From: Pseudobdellovibrio sp.
Lineage (GTDB): Bacteria > Bdellovibrionota > Bdellovibrionia > Bdellovibrionales > Bdellovibrionaceae
Assembly (NCBI GenBank): GCA_025449725.1
Contig: JANWIU010000182.1
Coordinates: forward strand, 1-12,064
DNA: 12,064 nucleotides
Direction of reading: 5' to 3'
Shown: positions 1 to 6,073 of the stretch, piece after piece
Layout: every line of letters starts with the position of its first letter
Numbering within the stretch: the stretch's first letter is position 1
Translations under genes and position numbers: made by a program
Notes under the pieces: generated by a model
Databases searched by the model: none
The model's input: only the letters and a program-made list of their open reading frames with translations
Told to the model about the DNA's origin: nothing

Positions 1-212
1 GTTTGAAAAACCATTTGGAATATGAACAAAACACAACGCCAAAACAAGTGTTGTCGCTTGTGGCGGCTAAATTTCCTGAATATAAAGAGTTTTTGGTGAA
101 TTTTGAAAAACAATATGAGCAACTTGTATATCAAGAGCATAGCCAAAGACTGAATGTCGTGCAGTTAAATAAAGAATGGGAAACTCTTACGAAACGGAGC
201 AAGAATGTCTGA
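1..212 (+). CDS. C-terminal fragment, DUF4129/transglutaminase-like (5' truncated)
   Basis: Only the last roughly 70 codons are in the window; the frame is open to the left edge, so the TTG at 3 is probably not the real start. The pattern TPKQVLSLVA, a helix with PEYKEFLVNFEKQYEQLVY, then a charged stretch ending in LNKEWETL resembles the end of DUF4129 domains. These often terminate transglutaminase-like proteins, with an ETPREF-type helix followed by an ERARYG-type helix. The match is by eye over a short, divergent stretch, so the family call is tentative. The stop overlaps the next gene's start by 8 nt, so the two are probably co-transcribed and translationally coupled. Confidence 0.45.
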   Translation, partial: LKNHLEYEQNTTPKQVLSLVAAKFPEYKEFLVNFEKQYEQLVYQEHSQRLNVVQLNKEWETLTKRSKNV

Positions 213-741
213 TTTTTTTAAGCAAATGATAGTGGTGATTCTTTTAAGCAGCAGTGTTTTAGCGGCCGAAGATTCAAAATTTTATTCATTCACAGTTAAG
301 AATGCACAAAATCAGGATGTAAAATTAAGCGACTACAAAGGGAAGGTCGTTTTGGTTGTCAATGTGGCCAGTAAATGTGGGTTTACTTACCAATATGAGG
401 GGCTTGAAAAGCTTTACAAGGATTACAAAGACAAAGGCTTTGTTGTTCTGGGCTTTCCGTCGAATCAATTTTTTTCACAAGAGCCCGGATCAAATGAAGA
501 AATTCAGAAGTTTTGTAAGTTAACTTACGCTGTGGACTTTCCGGTTTTTGCAAAGGGCGATGTCAACGGTGAAAACGCACAGCCACTTTATAAATGGTTA
601 ACTTCAAACGAAAAATTCTCGGGAAGAATTTCATGGAATTTTAATAAATTTCTGATTAATCGAAAAGGCGAAGTGGTTAACAGGTTTGGGTCCAGAGTAA
701 AGCCTGAGGAGATTGATTCTGAAATTAAAAAATTACTATAA
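205..741 (+). CDS. Exported glutathione peroxidase family protein (Cys-type)
   Basis: 178 aa, a usual length for bacterial GPx plus a signal peptide. The family reduces H2O2 or lipid hydroperoxides using thiols. Residues 8-20 form a hydrophobic stretch ending VLAA, consistent with Sec export and cleavage near residue 20-21. The signature NVASKCGF puts the peroxidatic Cys at 58. FPSNQF and QEPGSNEE give Gln92, and WNFNKF gives Trp144 and Asn145, completing the Cys/Gln/Trp/Asn tetrad. The usual Cys of FPCNQF is Ser86. Cys104 in FCKLTYAVDFP sits where the resolving Cys of thioredoxin-dependent (2-Cys) enzymes lies, so thioredoxin-like reduction is likelier than glutathione (inference). Start 205 has a GGAG ribosome site at 196-199 and overlaps the upstream stop; Met8 at 226 is the alternative. 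Export to the periplasm is the notable point, since most bacterial homologues are cytoplasmic. Confidence 0.92.
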   Translation: MSDFFKQMIVVILLSSSVLAAEDSKFYSFTVKNAQNQDVKLSDYKGKVVLVVNVASKCGFTYQYEGLEKLYKDYKDKGFVVLGFPSNQFFSQEPGSNEEIQKFCKLTYAVDFPVFAKGDVNGENAQPLYKWLTSNEKFSGRISWNFNKFLINRKGEVVNRFGSRVKPEEIDSEIKKLL

Positions 742-746
742 AGAAA

Positions 747-1094
747 TTATTCTATAATGCGTTTATTGGTGTCGCGCAATTTGTCTGACAGGGTTCTCAT
801 GGTCACTTTAACCCAGTCAGGCAAAGTATCTAACTGCCGTCTTAAAGCTTCATAGGGGAGAACCACCAGTGAAGTATCACAAATGGCTTTAGCTCCTGCG
901 CTTCTGGACTTTTGATCAAATAAGGCAACTTCGCCGATTAGTTCCCCCACGCCGGCCACGGCCACGATTCTGGTATTAGAACCATCAGAAATAAAAATCG
1001 CTATTTGTCCGGTTTTGACAAGATACATATTGTCCGGTTCGTCACCTTGTCTAAAAAGAATTTCATTAGTCTTTAATGACTTATAATCAGCCAT
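747..1094 (-). CDS. Stand-alone cyclic nucleotide-binding domain protein (distal of tandem pair)
   Basis: 115 aa, essentially one CRP-type cyclic nucleotide-binding beta-barrel with nothing after the final helix. The N-terminal FRQGD and MYLVKTGQIAIF strands are typical. The phosphate-binding cassette reads GEVALFDQKSRSAGAKA, close to CRP, with Glu55 and Arg64-Ser65 matching the cAMP-binding Glu/Arg/Ser of CRP. Ligand binding is therefore plausible, but there is no helix-turn-helix, kinase or channel segment, so the output must be through another protein. The start follows the stop of its paralogue by 2 nt (TAA-cc-ATG) with no good ribosome site, suggesting translational coupling. Its stop lies 5 bp from the glutathione peroxidase stop, convergent. 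Confidence 0.88.
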   Translation of the reverse strand: MADYKSLKTNEILFRQGDEPDNMYLVKTGQIAIFISDGSNTRIVAVAGVGELIGEVALFDQKSRSAGAKAICDTSLVVLPYEALRRQLDTLPDWVKVTMRTLSDKLRDTNKRIIE

Positions 1095-1096
1095 GG

Positions 1097-1462
1097 TTAC
1101 TTTTTACCCGAGGTGTTCAGCACGACATTATTCGCAGAACGGATCTTCATCGTCATTGTTTTCATAGCGACCTGAACCCACTCAGGCATTTTCGCCAGAT
1201 CTTCGCGTAGTTTATTGTAAGGCAATACAACGACCGTAGTTTCGGTTAATGCTTTTGCCGAAGCGCTTCGGGTCAGCTGGTCAAATAAAGACATTTCTCC
1301 GATGAGCTCGCCGGCGCCGACGCGGCTAACCATTTTCTCGACCAGATAATCAGCTATGAATAAGCCGATTTCGCCGGACTTAATAACGTACATGGCGTCG
1401 GCTGAATCGCCCTGAAGAAATAGATACGAATCCTTTTTAACATGAATAATTTCAGTCGACAT
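1097..1462 (-). CDS. Stand-alone cyclic nucleotide-binding domain protein (proximal of tandem pair)
   Basis: 121 aa with the ATG at 1462. The frame is open to 1510, but the longer form would run into the divergent acyl-CoA dehydrogenase gene and adds residues with no domain match. A -10-like TATAAG also lies 7 nt before the 1462 start. The protein is one cyclic nucleotide-binding domain: FLQGDSADAMYVIKSGEIGLF, then cassette GEMSLFDQLTRSASAKA with Glu56 and Arg65-Ser66 at the ligand-binding places. It is clearly a paralogue of the next gene: same length, same LFDQ and RSA-AKA cassette, same VVLPY strand and a WV-VTM/VAM helix. No output domain is present. The pair looks like a local duplication acting as cyclic-nucleotide sensors or as subunits of one hetero-oligomer (inference). 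Confidence 0.87.
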   Translation of the reverse strand: MSTEIIHVKKDSYLFLQGDSADAMYVIKSGEIGLFIADYLVEKMVSRVGAGELIGEMSLFDQLTRSASAKALTETTVVVLPYNKLREDLAKMPEWVQVAMKTMTMKIRSANNVVLNTSGKK

Positions 1463-1469
1463 ATCCCAT

Positions 1470-1497
1470 CTTATAGAAAAAAATGAGGCATGCACAA
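1470..1497 (-). promoter_or_regulatory. Candidate promoter of the cyclic nucleotide-binding pair
   Basis: On the minus strand TTGTGC (1492-1497) and TATAAG (1470-1475) are separated by 16 nt. The -10 matches the sigma70 consensus at 5 of 6 positions, the -35 at only 3. Just 7 nt separate the -10 from the ATG at 1462, which would put transcription start at or next to the start codon. The -35 lies inside the first codons of the divergent gene. Confidence 0.3.
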
Positions 1498-2917
1498 TGA
1501 TTTTTATCAAGATGGTCCTGTATTAAAAAACACATTTCTCGCAGATGAGATGCTGAGGGAAATGATTGAAAAAAAGATTCCTGTAAATTACCGGCTGCAA
1601 GTGCAAAAGCATTTGCGTGATGTCGGTGAAAAGGCCTGTGGTGAATGGCTGGAATGGTCAAAAAATGCAGAAGCCAATAAGCCAAGGCTGATTCAGTACG
1701 ATGAGTGGGGCCGCCGCATTGACCATATAGAGGTTTCTGAGGGCTGGAAGAATCTGGAAAAGGCAGCAGCGACGGAAGGTATTGTGGCCACCGCTTATGA
1801 GCGCCAACAAGAAGAATATTCGCGCATTTATCAAATGGCTTTGTTGTATTTGTATCATCCTTCGAGCGCATTTTTTTCTTGTCCGTTGGCAATGACCGAT
1901 GGTGCAGCCAGAGCCATCGAGCTTCACGGATCTGATGATTTAAAGCAAAGAGCATTTAAAAATCTAACCTCACGTAACCCGTCAGAGTTTTGGACTTCCG
2001 GTCAGTGGATGACAGAAAGAACGGGCGGTTCCGATGTTAGCGGTACTTCAACGATTGCAGAGCCCGAAGGCGGGCGTGAATACCGCCTTTACGGCACGAA
2101 GTGGTTTACGTCGGCCACAACTTCGCAAATGGCGCTGACGCTTGCAAAAGTGCGTGACCAAAACGGCGAGATCAGTAAAGGGCTGTCACTTTTTTACCTT
2201 GAAAAAAACAATATTGAAGTTATGCGGCTTAAAGACAAACTGGGCACAGACGCCTTACCCACTGCAGAGCTGAACTTAAACGGTACTTATGCGCAGTTGA
2301 TCGGGGCGCCGGGAGAAGGCGTTAAGCGCATTTCCAGCGTGCTCAATATTACGCGTATCTATAATTCGATTTGCTCTATAGGGCATATGCGCCGTGCGCT
2401 TGATTTAACTCAAAACTACGCGACCAAGCGTAGCGCTTTCGGATCGTTTTTAATTAATCATCCACTTCATAAAAAAACGCTGAATGATCTGGAAGCCGAA
2501 TTTAAAAAATGCTTCATCTTTACATTTTATCTGGTTGAATTGCTTGGCAAAGAAGAGGCGGGTAAGGCCACTGATGTTGAAAAGAAAATCTTGCGGGCGC
2601 TGACGCCGGTTGTGAAGCTGTACACTGCTAAGAAGTGCATGCAGATCTGCAGTGAAGTCGTAGAAAGCTTTGGTGGGGCAGGCTACATAGAAAACACCGG
2701 AATTCCGAGGCTGTTGCGTGATGCTCAGGTGTTTTCAATCTGGGAAGGCACGACCAATATTTTAGCTTTGGATTTTCTAAGGGTCTGCGAAAAAGAAGGG
2801 GCTTTATCGGTGCTGACGGAGCATTTCAGTCTGAAAAATATTCCGGAGCCTAAAACAGAAACGGCCAGGGAACTTGTGTTTTCCGTGGCAGAACAGGTCA
2901 TTCAGTCTTTGATTTAA
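1490..2917 (+). CDS. Acyl-CoA dehydrogenase family protein, AidB/ACAD11-like
   Basis: 475 aa flavoenzyme of the acyl-CoA dehydrogenase superfamily. The long N-terminal part (FYQDGPVLKN, then IQYDEWGRRID) belongs to the AidB-like/ACAD11-like branch rather than to short MCAD-type enzymes. The middle carries QWMTERTGGSDV (172-183) and YGTKWFTSATTSQMAL, the FAD/substrate-contacting strands. The C-terminal helical domain contains ESFGGAGYIENTGIPRLLRDAQV and WEGTTNIL; Glu419 of WEGT is the likely catalytic base by analogy with the MCAD YEGT motif. Role: FAD-dependent alpha,beta-dehydrogenation of an acyl-CoA, or an AidB-like protective function; the substrate cannot be told. The start follows the family N-terminus, although GAGG at 1485-1488 is only 1 nt from the ATG, so initiation is probably weak. 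The 3' end overlaps the next gene tail-to-tail by 4 bp. Confidence 0.92.
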   Translation: MHNDFYQDGPVLKNTFLADEMLREMIEKKIPVNYRLQVQKHLRDVGEKACGEWLEWSKNAEANKPRLIQYDEWGRRIDHIEVSEGWKNLEKAAATEGIVATAYERQQEEYSRIYQMALLYLYHPSSAFFSCPLAMTDGAARAIELHGSDDLKQRAFKNLTSRNPSEFWTSGQWMTERTGGSDVSGTSTIAEPEGGREYRLYGTKWFTSATTSQMALTLAKVRDQNGEISKGLSLFYLEKNNIEVMRLKDKLGTDALPTAELNLNGTYAQLIGAPGEGVKRISSVLNITRIYNSICSIGHMRRALDLTQNYATKRSAFGSFLINHPLHKKTLNDLEAEFKKCFIFTFYLVELLGKEEAGKATDVEKKILRALTPVVKLYTAKKCMQICSEVVESFGGAGYIENTGIPRLLRDAQVFSIWEGTTNILALDFLRVCEKEGALSVLTEHFSLKNIPEPKTETARELVFSVAEQVIQSLI

Positions 2918-3423
2918 TTATTAGCGTTAATGAGTTGGTCGTTCGCTGCAGCTAACTGGCGGGCTAAAACGATCAACTGAGTTTTTAAAGTCTTAGCAGC
3001 GTTTAAAGAAGATTCATCTGATGGGAATGTGTAAGTTGGGTTTGCGCAAGATGAAGAAGTTAACATCAATTTTAAGTTATTATTATCTAAGTCGATGATT
3101 GAAAGCTTTTGATCGAATAATTTGTTGATCATGATTTCGCAAACCATGTCGCGAGTTTCAGTCGTTGGTTCAACTTCTGCTAATTGAGCAGCGGCGCTTA
3201 AAAGTACCTGACTGTTATTTTCAGTTAATTTGAAGGCCTTAGTAGTGCCGTCAACTTTTACAACAATCAAAACACCTGATTCATTAAGTTTGATAGATTT
3301 GATTTGCTCATCGATTGAGTTGATTTGAGCTACCGTGCGGGCCATTTCAGTTTGAAGGGAGTCAAAGCCGGCTGCAAAAGTTGTGTTAGCGATAACGATT
3401 AAAGAGATAAATAATGTTTTCAT
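2914..3423 (-). CDS. Small secreted protein of unknown function
   Basis: 169 aa starting with a clear signal peptide: MKTLF, a hydrophobic core (ISLIVIAN) and a cleavage site near TTFAA. The frame extends upstream to 3468, but the ATG at 3423 is preceded at good spacing by AGGAAGG, which decides the start. The mature part is mostly helical, with a charged first segment (EQIKSIKLNE), a beta-like stretch (VLIVVKVDGTTKAFKL) and Ala/Leu-rich C-terminal helices. It has two Cys (in MVCEIM and SSSCANP) that could form a disulfide in the periplasm. No family is recognised. It is divergent from the LysR-type gene and may be its target, as LysR regulators often control a divergent neighbour (inference). 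Confidence 0.8.
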   Translation of the reverse strand: MKTLFISLIVIANTTFAAGFDSLQTEMARTVAQINSIDEQIKSIKLNESGVLIVVKVDGTTKAFKLTENNSQVLLSAAAQLAEVEPTTETRDMVCEIMINKLFDQKLSIIDLDNNNLKLMLTSSSCANPTYTFPSDESSLNAAKTLKTQLIVLARQLAAANDQLINANN

Positions 3424-3431
3424 AAAACCTT

Positions 3432-3445
3432 CCTGATTCATCAGG
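3432..3445. promoter_or_regulatory. 14-bp inverted repeat in the leader of the small secreted gene
   Basis: CCTGAT-TC-ATCAGG is a perfect dyad (6-bp arms) whose left arm overlaps the AGGAAGG ribosome site of the gene starting at 3423. It could be an operator, or a small hairpin limiting access to the ribosome site; neither is proven. Confidence 0.35.
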
Positions 3446-3468
3446 TTTGTTATTCTTGTATGGACCAA

Positions 3469-3497
3469 GTTATAGGCCTATTGGATCATTATGAAAA
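3469..3497 (-). promoter_or_regulatory. Candidate promoter of the small secreted gene, with overlapping palindrome
   Basis: Minus-strand TTTTCA (3492-3497, 4 of 6) and TATAAC (3469-3474, 5 of 6) with a 17-nt spacer. Predicted start near 3462 gives a leader of about 39 nt before the ATG at 3423. A 10-bp perfect palindrome, ATAGGCCTAT (3472-3481), covers the -10/spacer edge and is a possible binding site for the divergent LysR-type regulator (inference). Confidence 0.4.
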
Positions 3498-3598
3498 ATT
3501 ATTTAAATTTATATTTATACATTAGTTAAAATTATGCTATATTGGAACTTAATGAAGGCGTTGGTGCCAATATTAAACCAGGGCCGGAAGGTTTTTAC

Positions 3599-4531
3599 AT
3601 GGACAATAGCCTCTTAAGCAAAATAAACATCAACCACCTGAAGATCTTCGAAACCGTCTATAGGCTCAAGAGCATGACTCTGGCCGCGCAAGAGCTATTT
3701 TTGACCCAATCGGGGGTCAGCCAGCATATGAAAAGCTTCGAGGAAAGCCTTAATTTAACGCTTTTTATCCGGAACCGAACCCAGCTCTACACAACAGAAG
3801 AAGCCGATTTGCTGTACAAAAGCTGTGTCAGGGCCTTCATGGATATTGAAAATACTCTTCATAAAATTAAAGATCCAAAGGAAAAGCAAATTGCAGGAAC
3901 TATTAAAATCGGCATTCCGACTGAATTCGGGAACAATATTGTAATTCCGTTTTTGTCGGAATGGTCGCAGAAGTTTCCGCAAGTGAAGTTTGACTTCGTG
4001 TATGGTTACGGACTGGCGCTGATGCAGCAGCTTGAAAACAGTGACGTGGACTTGGCGTTTATTGACTCTATTCAAAAAAACAGAAAAGTGGCTTCGCGGG
4101 TTGTGTTTCAGGAAGACTTGAATTTAGTGGCCTCCAATCAGTATTTGAAAAAACATGACATTAAGCCGACGCAAAAAGAAAACCTAAAAGATTTACTGCT
4201 GTTAGATTTTTTAGAATACGAACACAAAGAAAGTATTCTGCGGATGTGGTTTCAATATCATTACAACAAGAAGAACGTGAGCCTCAACATTAAAGCCTGG
4301 GCCACCAATGTTCAGGGGGTAGCCAGCTTAGTAAAGCAGGGCATGGGCGTTGCGATTCTTCCGGATCACTTAATTGAAAAATTAATTAAGCAAGGTCAGC
4401 CGCTGCATGTATTCAAGGGTAAGAAAAGCAATCTTAAAAATGATATCTCTGTGGCTTGGATTAAAGATAAGCCGCGCAGTCAGGCAAGCGATGAACTCTT
4501 GAAACATATCCTGACTAAAAACCCGGTTTAA
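3599..4531 (+). CDS. LysR-family transcriptional regulator
   Basis: 310 aa from the ATG at 3599, usual for LysR regulators. The reading frame opens at a TTG at 3542, but GGAAGG at 3586-3591 sits at correct spacing before 3599, and the family N-terminus (NHLKIFETVYRLKSMTLAAQ) begins shortly after. Winged helix-turn-helix at about residues 13-72, with recognition helix TQSGVSQHMKSFEESL at 36-51. It is followed by a linker helix and a periplasmic-binding-protein-like effector domain from about residue 95 (GTIKIGIPTEFGNNI) to about 300, including the conserved GVASLVKQGMGVAILPDHL. The effector is unknown. Divergent from the small secreted gene 175 bp away, with a strongly AT-rich stretch between. 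Downstream it runs into a repeat cluster. Confidence 0.93.
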   Translation: MDNSLLSKININHLKIFETVYRLKSMTLAAQELFLTQSGVSQHMKSFEESLNLTLFIRNRTQLYTTEEADLLYKSCVRAFMDIENTLHKIKDPKEKQIAGTIKIGIPTEFGNNIVIPFLSEWSQKFPQVKFDFVYGYGLALMQQLENSDVDLAFIDSIQKNRKVASRVVFQEDLNLVASNQYLKKHDIKPTQKENLKDLLLLDFLEYEHKESILRMWFQYHYNKKNVSLNIKAWATNVQGVASLVKQGMGVAILPDHLIEKLIKQGQPLHVFKGKKSNLKNDISVAWIKDKPRSQASDELLKHILTKNPV

Positions 4532-4535
4532 CAGA

Positions 4536-4571
4536 GGTATAGGTTCCAGGTCCGGTATAGGTTCCAGGTCC
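4536..4571 (+). repeat. Tandem 18-bp direct repeat, two exact copies
   Basis: GGTATAGGTTCCAGGTCC occurs at 4536-4553 and again at 4554-4571 with no spacer, starting 5 nt after the LysR stop codon. The second copy supplies the left end of the 36-bp dispersed element described separately. An exact head-to-tail duplication of this size suggests recent slippage or repeat expansion. Confidence 0.9.
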
Positions 4572-4594
4572 TATTTGTTACAAAAGGTGCCAGG
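4559..4594 (+). repeat. Dispersed 36-bp repeat, copy A
   Basis: Starts AGGTTCCAGGTCCT and ends AAAAGGTGCCAGG. The reverse complement of 7934-7969 matches it at 35 of 36 positions. It contains two related subunits, GGTTCCAGG and GGTGCCAGG, joined by TTTGTTACAAAA. It lies at the convergent junction between the LysR gene and the deiminase-like gene. This looks like a REP-type intergenic repeat; no transposase is nearby. Confidence 0.9.
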
Positions 4595-4619
4595 ATCTGA
4601 GTGAATAAATTGAATTGTT

Positions 4620-4808
4620 TTGTTGGGCTGAGCTGAGACCGAACAATAGTTTTGCCCGATCTTGGGTGTTGGTTCACTGCATTAATCCGTAATTTGAATT
4701 ACTTCATTCGAGATCCGATTGCCACGCTATACCAACTCCCAACATCGGGAAGAATAGGGGCAGGGGGCGCAGTCCAGTTCCGCGCCGCTGGCGCTTCACC
4801 TCCTGCGC
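4620..4808. other. Non-coding segment with three successive inverted repeats (possible structured RNA or element remnant)
   Basis: The gap between the LysR and deiminase stops (4532-4817) has no convincing gene. Beyond the GGTTCCAGG repeats it holds three dyads. First: 4620-4627 with 4639-4646, 7 of 8 pairs, 11-nt loop. Second: 4655-4673 with 4731-4749, 17 of 19 pairs with two symmetric mismatches. Its 57-nt loop holds a further dyad, GTAATT-TG-AATTAC (4689-4702). Third: GCGCAG/CTGCGC (4767-4772, 4803-4808) enclosing GCGCC-GCT-GGCGC (4782-4794). The third is much more GC-rich than its surroundings. Candidates are a structured small RNA, a terminator region for the two converging genes, or a decayed mobile element. 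Strand unknown. Confidence 0.5.
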
Positions 4809-4817
4809 AACCGCGCC

Positions 4818-5909
4818 TTACTGAATTTTTTCTAATCCTAAAGCGTCCATAAGTTGTTGTTCGCTGATCGCAGGGTAGGCCATTGTTTGGCAGTGAACTG
4901 ACCCGTGCATATCATCCGATAAAGTATTAGAAGGAATTCCTACAACTTTGTATCCCAGGTCTTCGTAAACTTTTTTAGCCTGCGCATCAGTGCTGATACC
5001 GTAGGTCGGCATGAAGACGGTTTTACCGACTACAAGTGAATTCACATACGTGCGGTAGCTGTTAGGTACGGCCGGCAACATAACAACATTGTAACCCCAA
5101 GATTTGAAATCGTTCACATACTCAGGAGTGTTTGTTAAAATCAGATTGGTACTCAAAACTTTTACAACTTCATCGACATCGCCAATGCCGCTGTATTTGC
5201 GAAGCACATGAACGGATTTGCAGCCGTATGAATTGATAAGATCATTATCCGTTGTTGTAAAGCGACGATAGCTATCGATCGTGAAGCAGACGCCGTTATC
5301 ATCCGCCATTAAGTTTCCGCCGACAAAAGTAAAACCGGGACGGGTCATATTAAGACCAAGTGAACTTGCAACTGCGGGTGAAGATCTAAATGTGCGGTAG
5401 TACTTGGCTCCTACCAAAGACAATTGCCCTTGGCCATTCACCACCGGATAAGGAAATGAATCACGTGCCCAGAAGCCACCTTCAATGCCGGTGTCTTTTG
5501 CTAAAATTAATCGATCCGGAGAAATGTACTGCGAATAAGTTCGCTTAACTTGTTCGGCATTTGAATTACTGACAAGTAAAACAAGCTTTACGCCTTCAGG
5601 AAGATTTTGCGCGATAGAATAGCGAAGGTTAGCCGCTTCTGAAAAACCGGCCTCAGAACTTAACAATACAAATTTGTAATCTGAAATTTCAGGTGCTGGC
5701 CGCCAGTCAGCAGCTTTGCCGTTGAAGTCGGAATTGGAAGTAACCGGCGCCTGAAGTGCGCGGCGCAATTCTTCTTTTGTGGGCTCATGCGTGTACTTTT
5801 CAATTAATTCAGATTTTGAAAGTTGCTGTTGGGCAATGGCGCCAAAAGCAGTCAAAGAATTTAACGTTAATAAATAGACGGCAAGGTGCTTGATCATTCG
5901 TGATTTCAT
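4818..5909 (-). CDS. Exported agmatine/peptidyl-arginine deiminase-fold protein with altered HxD motif
   Basis: 363 aa from the ATG at 5909, chosen because GAGGGGG stands just upstream; the frame is open to a GTG at 5933. Residues 5-26 are a signal peptide (hydrophobic core, end near AFGAIAQ), so it acts outside the cytoplasm. The family (PAD_porph, guanidino-group-modifying) hydrolyses agmatine or arginine side chains through a Cys thiouronium intermediate. Visible landmarks: WARDSFP (147-153, catalytic-type Asp150), GGNLMAD (197-203), NSYRTYVNSLVVG, and GSVHC with nucleophile Cys340 and His339. The conserved GHxDE motif reads GDVDE at 243-247, so the catalytic His is Asp244 while Asp246 is kept. 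The codon is GAT, not a near-stop or frame artefact. Activity or substrate may therefore differ. Length and the other motifs are normal. Confidence 0.85.
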   Translation of the reverse strand: MKSRMIKHLAVYLLTLNSLTAFGAIAQQQLSKSELIEKYTHEPTKEELRRALQAPVTSNSDFNGKAADWRPAPEISDYKFVLLSSEAGFSEAANLRYSIAQNLPEGVKLVLLVSNSNAEQVKRTYSQYISPDRLILAKDTGIEGGFWARDSFPYPVVNGQGQLSLVGAKYYRTFRSSPAVASSLGLNMTRPGFTFVGGNLMADDNGVCFTIDSYRRFTTTDNDLINSYGCKSVHVLRKYSGIGDVDEVVKVLSTNLILTNTPEYVNDFKSWGYNVVMLPAVPNSYRTYVNSLVVGKTVFMPTYGISTDAQAKKVYEDLGYKVVGIPSNTLSDDMHGSVHCQTMAYPAISEQQLMDALGLEKIQ

Positions 5910-5953
5910 TTTCCCCCTCGAAAATTTGGCCACTGGTTTTGTTGTGCTTTTAC

Positions 5954-5991
5954 ATTCTAGCGAAGAGGGTTTGTTTTGGTCAGGCCCTGAC
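5954..5991 (-). promoter_or_regulatory. Candidate promoter and 13-bp dyad upstream of the deiminase-like gene
   Basis: Minus-strand CTGACC (5978-5983, 4 of 6) and TAGAAT (5954-5959, 5 of 6), 18-nt spacer; predicted leader about 37 nt. The perfect dyad GTCAGG-C-CCTGAC (5979-5991) covers the -35, as expected of a repressor operator. No regulator is assigned. Confidence 0.4.
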
Positions 5992-6038
5992 TCACTTTTT
6001 ATGCAGTATTGGAGTTTGGTCTAGGTTTTTGTTATTAG

Positions 6039-6067
6039 ATGATATTGGTTAATTTTAAACTTAGAAT
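6039..6067 (+). promoter_or_regulatory. Candidate promoter of the sixA pseudogene, leaderless type
   Basis: ATGATA (6039-6044, 4 of 6) and TAGAAT (6062-6067, 5 of 6) with a 17-nt spacer. Only 6 nt separate the -10 from the ATG at 6074, and there is no Shine-Dalgarno sequence, so transcription would begin at the start codon. TAGAATGTAA here recurs inverted at 5950-5959, the -10 of the divergent gene. Confidence 0.4.
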
Positions 6068-6073
6068 GTAACG

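Noticed and set aside
1463..1510. Upstream extension of the cyclic-nucleotide-binding gene to 1510
   Set aside because: It overlaps the divergent acyl-CoA dehydrogenase start, adds no domain sequence, and a -10-like box lies within it.
1452..1955. 167-codon minus-strand reading frame antisense to the acyl-CoA dehydrogenase
   Set aside because: Composition is unlike a folded protein, and it is fully explained by the well-conserved gene on the other strand.
3542..3598. TTG at 3542 as start of the LysR gene
   Set aside because: The added residues do not match the family, and the ATG at 3599 has a strong, well-placed ribosome site.
4536..4594. CRISPR array
   Set aside because: Two abutting 18-bp copies with no spacers, and no cas gene nearby.
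4652..4852. 66-codon plus-strand reading frame in the LysR/deiminase gap
   Set aside because: It lies inside the large inverted repeats, has no ribosome site, runs into the deiminase gene on the other strand, and its sequence has no protein-like pattern.
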